A DNA stretch of 64,000 nt from Isachenkonia alkalipeptolytica (lineage in GTDB: Bacteria; Bacillota; Clostridia; Peptostreptococcales; T1SED10-28). Shown here piece by piece: positions 25,686 to 35,168 of this stretch. Within the stretch, counting starts at the first letter, position 1; each line of letters begins with the position of its first letter. The stretch lies in assembly GCF_009910325.1 (NCBI RefSeq), contig NZ_SUMG01000001.1:248001-312000 (forward strand), in the 5' to 3' direction. Below the pieces are notes generated by a model, which saw nothing but the letters and a program-made list of their open reading frames with translations, did no database searches and was not told the origin of the DNA. The position numbers and the translations under genes are program-made.

Positions 25686-26060
25686 ATGAAATGCACATTT
25701 TGCAATCTAGAAAAGGACCGCATTATCTTAGAAAACGAATTAGCCTTCGGAGTTATGGATAAATACCCCATCAATGAAGGGCATATGCTTTTTATTCCCA
25801 AAAGACACTTTAAAATATTCTTTGATGCCACGGAGGAGGAAGTTACCGCTCTTTATCAACTGCTTCATGAAGGCAAAAAATACTTGGACAAGAAATTTCA
25901 TCCCGACGGGTATAATTTAGGGGTGAATATCGGTGAGGATGCAGGGCAATCCATTATGCATCTTCATGTACATCTGATTCCTCGATACAAAGGGGATGTT
26001 GAGGATCCTACGGGAGGAGTCCGGTGTTTAAAAGGAGAGCTGGCACCCTATAAGGGGTAG
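25686..26060 (+). CDS. HIT-family nucleotide-binding hydrolase
   Basis: 124 residues. N-terminal C-x2-C (MKCTFCNLEKDR) and the histidine triad HLHVHLIPRY near residue 97 are present. Such proteins hydrolyse or transfer nucleotidyl groups, typically from dinucleoside polyphosphates or AMP conjugates. GAGGAGG precedes the ATG. Monocistronic or the first gene before the aminopeptidase. Confidence 0.92.
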   Translation: MKCTFCNLEKDRIILENELAFGVMDKYPINEGHMLFIPKRHFKIFFDATEEEVTALYQLLHEGKKYLDKKFHPDGYNLGVNIGEDAGQSIMHLHVHLIPRYKGDVEDPTGGVRCLKGELAPYKG

Positions 26061-26121
26061 CGGAGAAATGAATCTGTAAGGGAGGTTTGAAAGTATAATT
26101 AATGAGAGGATGATGCACCTT

Positions 26122-26943
26122 ATGAAAATCTATATATCGGCGGATATTGAAGGGATTTGGGGCGTGGTATCGAAAAAACAGCTAGGGGGAGAAAGTTCCG
26201 ATTATCAAAGGACGCGAAAGCTGATGACGGAGGAAGTGAATCTCCTTTGTACATATTTATGGGAAAACGGGGCAAGGGAAATCCTGGTGAATGATTCCCA
26301 TGGACCGATGGATAATATTTTGATAGAGGATCTGGATCCTAAAGTGGGGCTGATCAGCGGTTACCCAAAAGCCCATAGCATGATGGAGGGCCTGGATGAC
26401 AGTTTTGACGGAGCAATCTTAATCGGTTATCACCCCAAAGCGGGAACGAAGAAAGGGATTTTTGACCACACCTACTCGGGACGGGTGGTAGCCACGATTA
26501 AAATAGATCATCAGGAAATGGGAGAAGTAGGTCTGAACGCCAGACTGGCAGGTCACTACGGGGTGCCGGTGATTTTGGTTTCTGGTGACGAAAGGGTTTG
26601 TCAAGATGTGAAAGAGGAAATCGGAGAAATCGAAACCGTAGCGGTGAAAACCGCGTTGTCCCGTTACTGTGCAAAAAACCTGCCTTATGAAACCGTAAAG
26701 GAAAACTACAAAATCTCGGTGAAAAAGGCCATGGCATCCATCGGGTTTATCAAACCCTTGCCCGTGGCAACGGGGCCGGTAATAGAGATCGAATTCCAGC
26801 AAAGTGTAATGGCGGAGCTGGTGGAAAATATCCCCGGAATAATTAAAATCGATGAACGAACCGTCAATTATCAAGCAAGGGATGTTTCGGATATGTATCG
26901 GGTGATGAGATGCGCAATAACTTTGGCGTCCACCGTACTTTAG
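26122..26943 (+). CDS. M55-family D-aminopeptidase (DppA-like)
   Basis: About 274 residues. It begins MKIYISADIEGIWGVV, containing the DxEG zinc-binding motif, followed by NDSHGPMDNI and GYHPKAGTKKGIFDHTYSG, all typical of DppA, a zinc enzyme that cleaves D-Ala-containing peptides. I chose the ATG at 26122; two earlier ATGs (26110, 26113) directly abut the GAGAGGA site. Cytoplasmic. Its product D-alanine could be recycled for the cell wall. Confidence 0.9.
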   Translation: MKIYISADIEGIWGVVSKKQLGGESSDYQRTRKLMTEEVNLLCTYLWENGAREILVNDSHGPMDNILIEDLDPKVGLISGYPKAHSMMEGLDDSFDGAILIGYHPKAGTKKGIFDHTYSGRVVATIKIDHQEMGEVGLNARLAGHYGVPVILVSGDERVCQDVKEEIGEIETVAVKTALSRYCAKNLPYETVKENYKISVKKAMASIGFIKPLPVATGPVIEIEFQQSVMAELVENIPGIIKIDERTVNYQARDVSDMYRVMRCAITLASTVL

Positions 26944-27030
26944 TGAAATAGAAATACATTGAAATAAAAATAAAATAGCCGGATATGGCTACAAAAAAAG
27001 AGGTTAAGAACCAAAGAACAGGAGGCAACG

Positions 27031-27792
27031 ATGACAGAAGAGCTGAGCTGGTTGAAAGACACATACATCACCCATCGAGGATATCATTCCCCCGAGAAAG
27101 CCCCGGAAAACTCTATGGCGGCTTTTACTCGAGCGGTGGAAGAGGGTTTTGGTATTGAGCTGGATATCCATTTAACAAAAGATCAACAAGTGGTGGTGTT
27201 TCATGATGATGATTTAGAGCGAATGACGGGATATACTAAAAAAATAACTGATTGCACTTGGGGTGAAATCCGATCCCTTACTCTGTTGAACACCCAAGAA
27301 AAAATTCCTTTGCTAAAGGAGGTGCTTTACTTAATTGACGGCAGGGTTCCGTTGTTGATTGAAATTAAAAATCGGGGAAAGGTGGGAAAGCTCGAGGAAA
27401 AAACCGATGAATTACTAAGGGGATATAAGGGGGAATTTGCTATACAGTCTTTTAATCCCTATTCTGTCGGTTGGTTTAAAGAGCACTCACCGGAGATCAT
27501 TCGGGGCCAGTTATCCGGTGTTTTTAAAGAGGAAAATTTACCAATGTATAAGAAATTCCTATTGAAAAATTTATTGATGAATCATGTCAGCAAACCCCAT
27601 TTTATTAATTACGACATCGATTATTTATCGAAGATTCCTGTTAGAATACACCGCAAAAAAGGAAGCATCCTTCTGGGATATACCGCAAAAGATCCTCAAG
27701 CCTATCAACAGGCTTTGGAAAAGACCATCAATGTGGTGTTTGAAGGGTTCAATCCGAAAGAACTGACAAAAGATGACAGCGGGACGGAGTAA
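27031..27792 (+). CDS. Glycerophosphodiester phosphodiesterase-family protein, copy 1
   Basis: 253 residues with a TIM-barrel GDPD domain. The family motifs are HRGYHSPEKAPENSMAAF (H-R, E-N-T/S), ELDIHLTKDQ (E-x-D), FHDDDLERMTG (catalytic H-D) and LIEIKN. No signal peptide is visible, so it is probably cytoplasmic and hydrolyses glycerophosphodiesters to glycerol 3-phosphate. AGGAGG lies 6 nt before the ATG. The last residues (DDSGTE) and the stop codon are encoded by the repeat at 27771-27801. It is a clear paralogue of the gene at 39877. Confidence 0.88.
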   Translation: MTEELSWLKDTYITHRGYHSPEKAPENSMAAFTRAVEEGFGIELDIHLTKDQQVVVFHDDDLERMTGYTKKITDCTWGEIRSLTLLNTQEKIPLLKEVLYLIDGRVPLLIEIKNRGKVGKLEEKTDELLRGYKGEFAIQSFNPYSVGWFKEHSPEIIRGQLSGVFKEENLPMYKKFLLKNLLMNHVSKPHFINYDIDYLSKIPVRIHRKKGSILLGYTAKDPQAYQQALEKTINVVFEGFNPKELTKDDSGTE

Positions 27793-27801
27793 CTGTCATC
27801 T
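27771..27801. repeat. GACAGCGGGACGGA-family hairpin, copy inside a gene end
   Basis: AGATGACAG pairs with CTGTCATCT around a loop that still carries CGGGACGGAG. It overlaps the end of the GDPD gene and provides its stop codon. Compare 7565 and 40622. Confidence 0.85.
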
Positions 27802-27814
27802 TTATCTACTTTTC

Positions 27815-27877
27815 AGCCCAAAGGGGACTGAGGTATTTGAGTCATAATGACTCAGACGCGTTCGGCCCCTTTGGGCT
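27815..27877. repeat. Nested palindrome, AAAGGGGAC family (diverged copy)
   Basis: Outer arms AGCCCAAAGGGG / CCCCTTTGGGCT (12 bp) enclose an inner perfect palindrome TGAGTCAT-a-ATGACTCA. The layout matches the long palindromes at 42476, 46263 and 53461, with a different inner core. It lies between the GDPD gene and the galactoside operon promoter and could end transcription there. Confidence 0.8.
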
Positions 27878-27907
27878 AATTTAATATTAAAATTTCTGAC
27901 AATTCCC

Positions 27908-27936
27908 TTGTGATTTCGAAAGATTCCGATTATAAT
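27908..27936 (+). promoter_or_regulatory. Promoter of the galactoside operon
   Basis: TTGTGA (27908-27913), 17-nt spacer, TATAAT (27931-27936). It is directly followed by the symmetric dyad listed next and by the TetR gene 94 nt later. Confidence 0.8.
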
Positions 27937-27972
27937 AGAAACTAAGAAACTGGATATAGTTTCCGGGTTTCT
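27937..27972 (+). promoter_or_regulatory. Double dyad, probable TetR operator
   Basis: AGAAAC-taa-GAAACT-ggatat-AGTTTC-cgg-GTTTCT, a symmetric 36-bp arrangement of two nested inverted repeats. It starts at the base after the -10 and covers the expected transcription start, an ideal repressor site. Binding by the TetR protein encoded next is inferred. Confidence 0.78.
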
Positions 27973-28029
27973 GTTTTCCACTTGTACTTCCTGTTTACAA
28001 ACAAAAATATAAGAATAAGGAGACTGATC

Positions 28030-28629
28030 ATGGAAAATAATCAAAGTCCGGTAGAAATAAGGGAACGTTTGTTGCATACGGCACTTTTAGCCTTCAACGA
28101 AAAAGGAGCGAAATTTACCCTAGAGGACATCAGCAGGACATTGAACATCAGTAAAAAAACGATTTATACGGTTTTTTCAGGAAAAAAGGAATTGATCGAG
28201 GAAATGATCGACGAGGGATTTCGAGAGGTAAAGGAAGAAGAGTCTTATATTGTGGCGGATACAAGACTAAACACCCTGGAGAAGATACGGAAAATGGTTA
28301 TAGTTATCCCTGAGCGGTATCAGGCTATGGATTTTAGAAAATTCGCCACCCTTAAGGAAAGCTATCCGGAATTGTACCAAAGGATAGAAGAACAAATCGA
28401 AAGGGAATGGGATTTGACCATTGAACTCCTGGAAAAAGGAATGGAGGAAGGGGTTCTTCGAAGGTTTTCAATTCCTGTTTTTAAGATCATGATTGAAGCT
28501 ACCATGGAACGGCTCCTTGAAAGAGATGAGCGGGAAGGGTTTGAGTATATGGAGGCCCTTGAAGAAATGATGGATATTGTTATAAAGGGTATAGAAACAA
28601 AGGGTGGAGAAAAGGAGGGGAAAGATTAA
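28030..28629 (+). CDS. TetR-family regulator of the galactoside operon
   Basis: 199 residues. The N-terminal HTH reads FTLEDISRTLNISKKTIYTVFSGKKELI (about 34-61), followed by an all-helical ligand domain. AAGGAG precedes the ATG. The stop overlaps the start of the symporter gene (TAATG), so it is the first gene of the operon. A 36-bp dyad at the promoter is its likely target. The inducer is probably a galactoside or a Leloir intermediate; TetR control of such an operon is less usual than LacI or AraC control. Confidence 0.87.
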   Translation: MENNQSPVEIRERLLHTALLAFNEKGAKFTLEDISRTLNISKKTIYTVFSGKKELIEEMIDEGFREVKEEESYIVADTRLNTLEKIRKMVIVIPERYQAMDFRKFATLKESYPELYQRIEEQIEREWDLTIELLEKGMEEGVLRRFSIPVFKIMIEATMERLLERDEREGFEYMEALEEMMDIVIKGIETKGGEKEGKD

Positions 28630-30008
28630 TGATGAAACTTACCTTACGAGAGAAAACCTCCTACGGAATCGGAGCAGTCAGTAAGGATCTTGTATATTCT
28701 CTGGTTGCCGGTTTTCTTATGTATTATTACAATGCGGTGCTGGGGATTTCCGCCACCTTTATCGGAGTCCTGTTTATGGCGGCTCGGCTCTTTGATGCCT
28801 TTAATGATCCTATTATGGGCGTGATTATTGACAAGACAAAAACCCGCTTTGGAAAGTTTCGACCCTGGCTATTGATTGGAACCATAATTAACGCCGGGGT
28901 GCTGTACTTAATGTTTTCCATTCCCACCCACTTAACTGGAAACGAACTACTGATTTATGCCTCTATTGCCTATATTGTTTGGGGGATCACCTATACCATG
29001 ATGGATATTCCCTATTGGTCCATGATCCCCTCTATCACCGAGCACGGAAAGGATCGGGAAAATCTTGCGGTGATTGCAAGGAGTTCTGCGGGGTTGGGTT
29101 TTGCCATTCCAGTGGCTCTTACCATGTTGTTGGTACCCATCCTAGGTGACGGAAACGAGCGGTTGGGATTCAGTCGTTTCTCCGCTATCATCGGAGTGGT
29201 ATTTATTATAGGGATTATAATCACCAGCTTTAATGTAAAGGAAAAAGTAAAAGCCGGTCAGAAAAATCCTAAAGTTAAGGAGATGTTCCAAGCCTTGATA
29301 CGAAATGATCAAGCCTTAGTGGTGGTGGTTGCCATTGTGGTTTTCAATGCATCGCTGTATCTGACCAATCAACTGGCTATTTATTTTTTTCGATTCGATA
29401 TCGGGAATGCAGCCCTATTTGGGATTTTTGGAACCATCGGCGGGGCAGCCCAGATCGTCTCCATGCTGTTTATACCTCTACTGAGGAAAAAATTTAACGC
29501 AAAATCCCTTTTCATCGGAGGAATTTTTACCACCATTTTCGGTTACGGGATTCTGTTTATTTTGGGAACCCTGAATATTACCAACATCATCTTTTTAAGT
29601 ATTGCGGCGGTAATTATTTTTATCGGCTTTGGTATTGCAACGGTACTGACAACCGTGTTCCTTGCCAATTCCGTGGATTATGGGGAATGGAAAAATCAGC
29701 ATCGAACCGAGAGTGTGATCTTCTCTCTTCAGACCTTTGTAGTGAAGTTAGCCTCGGCATTTTCCGTCTTGATTGCAGGAGTAGGACTGGATCTTATCGG
29801 ATTGGATGTGAATGCCCCTGTACAAACAGAAGCAACCTTACTGGGTCTTCGAATGCTTATGGTAGCGCTTCCTATGGTCGGTCTATTGATTTCCGTTCTG
29901 TTTTTCATGAAGTTTTACCGATTGTCCGAGGATAAACTGGATGAAATATCCGAAGATCTGAAAGTTCGTCGAGAGACGGAAAAAGCTGCAAAGGCAGGTG
30001 TTTATTGA
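28629..30008 (+). CDS. GPH-family galactoside:cation symporter (MelB/LacS-like)
   Basis: 459 residues, 12 membrane helices. The first loop FDAFNDPIMGVIIDKTKTRFGKFRPWLLIG is the GPH signature with the cation-site aspartates (D-x3-D). There is no C-terminal EIIA domain, unlike streptococcal LacS. It should import melibiose-, raffinose- or lactose-type sugars with Na+ or H+. GGAGGGG lies 8-11 nt before the ATGs at 28629 and 28632. It overlaps its neighbours on both sides by 1 nt, so expression is coupled. Confidence 0.93.
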   Translation: MMKLTLREKTSYGIGAVSKDLVYSLVAGFLMYYYNAVLGISATFIGVLFMAARLFDAFNDPIMGVIIDKTKTRFGKFRPWLLIGTIINAGVLYLMFSIPTHLTGNELLIYASIAYIVWGITYTMMDIPYWSMIPSITEHGKDRENLAVIARSSAGLGFAIPVALTMLLVPILGDGNERLGFSRFSAIIGVVFIIGIIITSFNVKEKVKAGQKNPKVKEMFQALIRNDQALVVVVAIVVFNASLYLTNQLAIYFFRFDIGNAALFGIFGTIGGAAQIVSMLFIPLLRKKFNAKSLFIGGIFTTIFGYGILFILGTLNITNIIFLSIAAVIIFIGFGIATVLTTVFLANSVDYGEWKNQHRTESVIFSLQTFVVKLASAFSVLIAGVGLDLIGLDVNAPVQTEATLLGLRMLMVALPMVGLLISVLFFMKFYRLSEDKLDEISEDLKVRRETEKAAKAGVY

Positions 30009-31186
30009 TGAATGAAAAAATGGTAAAAGAGTTTCAACGGATATTTAAAAATCTCCCAGAATATCAAAGCTTTGCTCCAGGACGGGTAAACCTAATCGGC
30101 GAACACACGGATTATACGGGAGGTTATGTCTTTCCCTTGGCACTGGATATCGGCACCTATGCTCTCGCTAGAAAGCGAAGGGACGGGAAATTTCGATTCT
30201 TTTCAATGAATGAACCGGAATCAGGAATCATCGAAGTGGATAAGGATTGGAGTTATCGGATAGAAGATGGCTGGGGAAATTATCCGAAAGGGCTGGTCCA
30301 AACCTTGGATAAAAAGGGATTTAAAAGAGATCGAGGATTGGACATTCTGTTTTGGGGGGATATCCCCAGGGGTGCTGGATTGTCCTCTTCGGCATCCATT
30401 GAACTTGCCACAGGGGTTATGATTGATAAAATATACGACTTTCGTATTCCCAGAGTTGAGCTTGTTACTTACTGTCGGGAGTCGGAGAATGTTTATGTGG
30501 GTGTTAACTGCGGTATTATGGATCAGTTTATCATCGGTATGGGAGAGAAAAATCACGGGCTACTACTGAATACCGGGAATTTAAGCTATGAACAGGTGCC
30601 CCTTCCTCTTAAAGATCACTCCATTTTGATTATCAATTCCATGGTTCGTCGTAGGCTATCGGATTCGGGATACAATCGTTGTATTGAAGATGCTAAAGCC
30701 GGTGAGAAAATCCTACAAGAACAGGGGATAAAATCTCTCGGAGAACTTACACCTAGGGATCGGCCTTTAGTAGAAAGATTGATCAAGCACCCTGGAATCT
30801 ATCGTCGAGTGAAACACATTATCACGGAAAACCACCGGACACTGGAAGGGGTTGAGCTTCTTATAAAAGACGATGTTGTAGGGTTTGGAGCTTTAATGCT
30901 GCAAAGTCATGAATCCCTAAGAAGGGATTTTGAAGTTTCTATTCCACAGTTGGACACATTGGTTGAAGAATCCATGAATCTAGGCGCCGTGGGAGCCAGA
31001 ATGACCGGCGCGGGATTTGGGGGCTGTATCGTAACAATCGTACCCAAGGGGAATGTGGCGATCTTCAAAAGGGAAATTGCTGAGAAGTACCGAAAGGCTT
31101 ATGATCTTGATCCTGAGATTTACATTGTGAACAGTAGTAGCGGAGCTGTAGCGGATCGAATAACACGGGAGGTGGACAGTCAATGA
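30008..31186 (+). CDS. galK: Galactokinase
   Basis: 392 residues, GHMP kinase. The galactokinase signature APGRVNLIGEHTDYTGGYV lies near residue 20, the ATP loop GDIPRGAGLSSSASIE near 120, and the C-terminal GARMTGAGFGGCIV near 335. It phosphorylates galactose at C1, the first committed Leloir step. The ATG at 30008 overlaps the symporter stop (TGATG); its own stop overlaps galT by 4 nt. Confidence 0.97.
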   Translation: MNEKMVKEFQRIFKNLPEYQSFAPGRVNLIGEHTDYTGGYVFPLALDIGTYALARKRRDGKFRFFSMNEPESGIIEVDKDWSYRIEDGWGNYPKGLVQTLDKKGFKRDRGLDILFWGDIPRGAGLSSSASIELATGVMIDKIYDFRIPRVELVTYCRESENVYVGVNCGIMDQFIIGMGEKNHGLLLNTGNLSYEQVPLPLKDHSILIINSMVRRRLSDSGYNRCIEDAKAGEKILQEQGIKSLGELTPRDRPLVERLIKHPGIYRRVKHIITENHRTLEGVELLIKDDVVGFGALMLQSHESLRRDFEVSIPQLDTLVEESMNLGAVGARMTGAGFGGCIVTIVPKGNVAIFKREIAEKYRKAYDLDPEIYIVNSSSGAVADRITREVDSQ

Positions 31187-32733
31187 TTGAAGAAAGGATA
31201 CTTGATTTAGCGGAATACGGAAGACAGAAAAGGTTTTTTCCCGAAGAGGATTTCGTGTTTGTGATTAACCGAATTTTAGAAGTGTTAAATATGGATACAA
31301 TTGATATGGAAATAAAGAATCACAGGATCTACGATCAAGAACAGGATCTTCAAGAAATTTTAGGGGAAATTCTTGACTGGGCAGCAAAAGAGGGACTGAT
31401 GGAAGAAGATACTCCCACCCATAGGGATTTATTGGATGGAAAGCTGATGGGAGCCCTTTTGCCGGGGCCATCCCAGGTGATTACCGAGTTTGAAGAAAAC
31501 TATCAACTAAGTCCTACCAAAGCCACTGAGACGTATTATAAATTTTCCATTGATGCAAACTACATTCGCAAGGACCGCACGGATAAAAACAGGCACTGGG
31601 TTACCCCATCGGATTACGGGGATATGGAAATTACGATTAATCTATCGAAACCGGAGAAGGATCCGAAAACCATTGCCAAAGAGAAGGAATATCCGACATC
31701 GGGGTATCCTAAATGCCTACTTTGTAGAGAGAATGAGGGCTATGCCGGTCGAATCAATCATCCCGCCAGACAAAACCTTCGTTTGATTCCCCTGACATTA
31801 GATGGCGAACCATGGTTTTTACAATACTCCCCCTATCTTTATTATAACGAACACAGCGTGATTTTTTCCGAGGAACACCGTCCCATGGTAATCACGAAAG
31901 AGACCTTCCGACGGATGCTTCACTTTCTGGAGCAATTCCCCCATTATTTTATCGGGTCCAATGCGGACTTACCCATTGTGGGGGGGAGTATTCTTTCCCA
32001 TGATCATTATCAAGGGGGGCGGCATGCTTTTCCCATGGAGAAAGCCCGGATAATTAAAAAATTTATGAATTTAACCCATGGAGAAGTGATCGCCTCCTGG
32101 ATTCAATGGCCCCTGTCGGTGATCCGCCTTCACAGCCATAATCGGGAAGCCTTGGTAAACTGCGCAAATGAAATTTTCAAGGCCTGGAAGGTGTATGAGG
32201 ACAAGGTACTGGATATATTTTCAGCAACGGATTCCACCCCTCACAACACCATAACCCCCATTGCTCGAAAGAGAGAAGGTCTCTACGAGCTGGATGTGGT
32301 TCTTCGAAACAACCGAACCTCCCAGTCGTATCCCGAGGGAGTATTCCATCCCCACAGGAAAGTACACGGCGTGAAAAAAGAAAATATTGGATTGATCGAA
32401 GTGATGGGCCTTGCCATTTTACCTCCCAGACTGGAAAAGGAGATGGAGTACATGGTAAAGCATTTGGAAGGAGAAAAACTGTCTTCAGAGGAAGAAGAAC
32501 AAATCGGAAAACATCGTTCGTTGCTCCAAAATTTAGAAAGTCATTGGAATAAATTGTTGAAGGAGGAGGCTCCGGATCGCAGTCTTCTATTCAAATCTGT
32601 TGAAAACGCTATCGGTAAACGTTTTATAGAGGGCTTGGAGCATGCGGGAGTTTTTAAGGATACTTCCGAGGGACAGGAAGGATTTCTTCGGTTTATGACC
32701 ATGTTAGGCTGGAAGGAAAGGGATCATCAATGA
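31183..32733 (+). CDS. galT: UDP-glucose:hexose-1-phosphate uridylyltransferase, type 2
   Basis: 516 residues, the longer Gram-positive class (GalT2) rather than the E. coli type. It exchanges UMP between galactose 1-phosphate and UDP-glucose. The conserved block SILSHDHYQGGRHAFPME lies near residue 275 and YPEGVFHPHRKVHGVKKENIG near residue 385. It begins with ATG in a 4-nt overlap with galK (ATGA) and ends in another with the GH2 gene. Confidence 0.96.
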   Translation: MIEERILDLAEYGRQKRFFPEEDFVFVINRILEVLNMDTIDMEIKNHRIYDQEQDLQEILGEILDWAAKEGLMEEDTPTHRDLLDGKLMGALLPGPSQVITEFEENYQLSPTKATETYYKFSIDANYIRKDRTDKNRHWVTPSDYGDMEITINLSKPEKDPKTIAKEKEYPTSGYPKCLLCRENEGYAGRINHPARQNLRLIPLTLDGEPWFLQYSPYLYYNEHSVIFSEEHRPMVITKETFRRMLHFLEQFPHYFIGSNADLPIVGGSILSHDHYQGGRHAFPMEKARIIKKFMNLTHGEVIASWIQWPLSVIRLHSHNREALVNCANEIFKAWKVYEDKVLDIFSATDSTPHNTITPIARKREGLYELDVVLRNNRTSQSYPEGVFHPHRKVHGVKKENIGLIEVMGLAILPPRLEKEMEYMVKHLEGEKLSSEEEEQIGKHRSLLQNLESHWNKLLKEEAPDRSLLFKSVENAIGKRFIEGLEHAGVFKDTSEGQEGFLRFMTMLGWKERDHQ

Positions 32734-35168
32734 AAATACCGATGAATGATGGATGGGGATTTATAGAAGAATTTGATCGGGATCTTTTAAAAGCCGAGTT
32801 TGATCAAGAAAGTCTCCAACCTGTTCGCATTCCCCACACTGTGGCGGAAACCCCTTTCAACTGCTTTGATGAGTCCATATATCAAAAAGTGACAGGATAC
32901 CGGAAAGTCATTCGTCCTGAGGATTCCTGGAGAGATAGAGCCTTGAACCTTACCTTTGAAGGAGCGGCTCATGCAGCCGAGGTCTATTTTAACGGGGAAC
33001 TGATTACGACCCATTACGGTGGCTACACTGCCTTTACCGTTGACCTTGCCCCCTATATCCGATTTGGGAAGGAAAATATTCTCGTAGTGAAGCTGGATAG
33101 TCGAGAAAGTCTGAACATTCCTCCCTTTGGCTATGTTATCGACTTTCTAACCTATGGTGGGTTGTACCGTGAAGTTTATTTAGAGGTGCTCCCGAAAATC
33201 CATCTAAAGGATGTGTTTGTCCGTACCGAGGGCGTTCTGAAAGAGGAAAAGATCATGATTGCAGAGATGACCCTCACTGAATTTAAAGACGTTGAGGGTA
33301 ATAAATCCGAAGGCCAGAACTCAGTTAAAGCTGTTTTTTCTCTGAGGCACCATAACACCCTGGAATCTCGGGAGTTGGGAAGGGCTATAATTGAAGAGGA
33401 AAAAAGCACCCATCGTTTCATCATAAAGGATGTCGAGCTTTGGGATATAGAAAACCCAAATCTTTACAGCCTGGAAATCCGCCTGGATAACCGGGAGGAA
33501 GCCTATGATTTTCCCTTTGGTTTCCGGGAGATGAAATTGGAACGGGAGGGCTTTTTTCTAAACGGCAGAAAGATCAAGATTCGCGGGCTTAACCGTCATC
33601 AATCCTATCCCTATGTGGGCTATGCCATGCCCAAATCCCCTCAGGTTTTGGATGCGGATATTCTTAAAGACGAGCTGGGCCTTAACGCAGTTCGGACTTC
33701 TCATTATCCTCAATCGAAACACTTTATTCAACGGTGCGACGAGATTGGGCTGCTGGTGTTTACGGAAATTCCGGGATGGCAGTATATCGGCGATGAGAAG
33801 TGGAAAGAAATCGCCTTACAGCAAGTGGAGGAGATGGTGATCCAGTACCGGAACCATCCTGGAATTTTTATTTGGGGGGTCAGGATTAATGAATCTCCGG
33901 ACCAGCATGAATTTTATAAAGAAGCCAACAAGATTGCTCGAGTGTTGGATCCCACAAGGGGTACCGGGGGGGTCCGATATATAAAAAACAGTGAACTATT
34001 GGAAGATGTTTATACCTATAACGACTTTTCCCACGAGGGTAACAACTCGGGAATTGAAAAAAAGCATAAGGTAACATCCCGTAAAAAGGCTCCTTATATG
34101 GTAACGGAGTATAACGGGCATATGTACCCCACAAAGGCTTTTGACGATGAACCCCATCGACGGGCTCATGCCTTGAGACACGCTAAGGTCCTCAATGACA
34201 TCTATAAGGAACAGGACGTGCTGGGAGGATTCGGATGGTCTATGTTCGACTATAACACCCATAAGGATTTCGGCAGTGGGGACCGCATCTGCTACCATGG
34301 AGTCATGGATTTTTATCGAAACAAAAAATTGGCGGCGGAGGTTTATGCTTCCCAGCAGGAAAAAGAACCGGTGCTGGCCTTGAGTTCAAGTATGGAAGTA
34401 GGAGAATACCCCGGAAGTATTCGGGGGGATCTGTACGTCTTTACCAATGGTGACGAAGTACGCCTCTATAAGAATGATCGATTTATAAAGGGTTTTACTC
34501 AAGAGCAAAGCCCCTATCCGAATCTTCCAAAGGGGCCCATTTTGATTGATGATGTGTTGGGAGACCGACTGGAGGAGGAATCCCGGTTTTCCCCGGGAAA
34601 ACGAGAAGATCTGAAAAAGGCTTTACTTGCTGTGGCAAAACACGGACCGAATCATCTTCCTCTTTCGGTGAAGCTTGTGGCATTAAAACTGATGCTCCGT
34701 CATAGGATGTCCATAGAGGAAATCGGAAAATACTACACTCAATACATCGGTGATTGGGGGCAAGAGGCCACCTCCTACTCCCTGGAAGCTTTAAGGGAAG
34801 GAAGAGTCATTGCCCGGATTGAAAAAAAGACCATGAAATCCGTGGATTTATCGATAAAAAGGGACCGGAAAAATCTTGTGGAGGAGGAAACCTATGATGT
34901 GGCTACCCTGAGAATTCAGGCGGTCAGTGAAAGCGGAAACCTTCTTTCTTATCTCGCAGAGCCTCTGATCGTTGAAACAGAAGGGCCTATAGAGGTTATC
35001 GGTCCTAAGGTGTTAACCCTTCGGGGAGGCATGACGGGAACTTATATTAAATCCCTGGGAAAACCGGGATCGGGGAAAGTCACGATTCGACTGGATCATC
35101 GTGTGAAAAAAACTTTGGACTTTACCGTTGAAGTTATGAAAAGAGAAGAGGGGATGAGAATTTTATGA
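32730..35168 (+). CDS. Glycoside hydrolase family 2, probable beta-galactosidase
   Basis: 812 residues, no signal peptide. A GH2 sugar-binding domain (about 1-155), an immunoglobulin-like domain (160-265), then a TIM barrel with IRGLNRHQSYPYVG and RTSHYPQSKHF. The acid/base Glu is in WGVRINESPD (near 388) and the nucleophile Glu in MVTEYNGHMYP (near 460). A C-terminal 250-residue region is less conserved. GH2 also includes beta-glucuronidases and mannosidases; the operon makes beta-galactosidase most likely. It is shorter than LacZ (about 1020). Overlaps both neighbours by 4 nt. Confidence 0.85.
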   Translation: MKIPMNDGWGFIEEFDRDLLKAEFDQESLQPVRIPHTVAETPFNCFDESIYQKVTGYRKVIRPEDSWRDRALNLTFEGAAHAAEVYFNGELITTHYGGYTAFTVDLAPYIRFGKENILVVKLDSRESLNIPPFGYVIDFLTYGGLYREVYLEVLPKIHLKDVFVRTEGVLKEEKIMIAEMTLTEFKDVEGNKSEGQNSVKAVFSLRHHNTLESRELGRAIIEEEKSTHRFIIKDVELWDIENPNLYSLEIRLDNREEAYDFPFGFREMKLEREGFFLNGRKIKIRGLNRHQSYPYVGYAMPKSPQVLDADILKDELGLNAVRTSHYPQSKHFIQRCDEIGLLVFTEIPGWQYIGDEKWKEIALQQVEEMVIQYRNHPGIFIWGVRINESPDQHEFYKEANKIARVLDPTRGTGGVRYIKNSELLEDVYTYNDFSHEGNNSGIEKKHKVTSRKKAPYMVTEYNGHMYPTKAFDDEPHRRAHALRHAKVLNDIYKEQDVLGGFGWSMFDYNTHKDFGSGDRICYHGVMDFYRNKKLAAEVYASQQEKEPVLALSSSMEVGEYPGSIRGDLYVFTNGDEVRLYKNDRFIKGFTQEQSPYPNLPKGPILIDDVLGDRLEEESRFSPGKREDLKKALLAVAKHGPNHLPLSVKLVALKLMLRHRMSIEEIGKYYTQYIGDWGQEATSYSLEALREGRVIARIEKKTMKSVDLSIKRDRKNLVEEETYDVATLRIQAVSESGNLLSYLAEPLIVETEGPIEVIGPKVLTLRGGMTGTYIKSLGKPGSGKVTIRLDHRVKKTLDFTVEVMKREEGMRIL

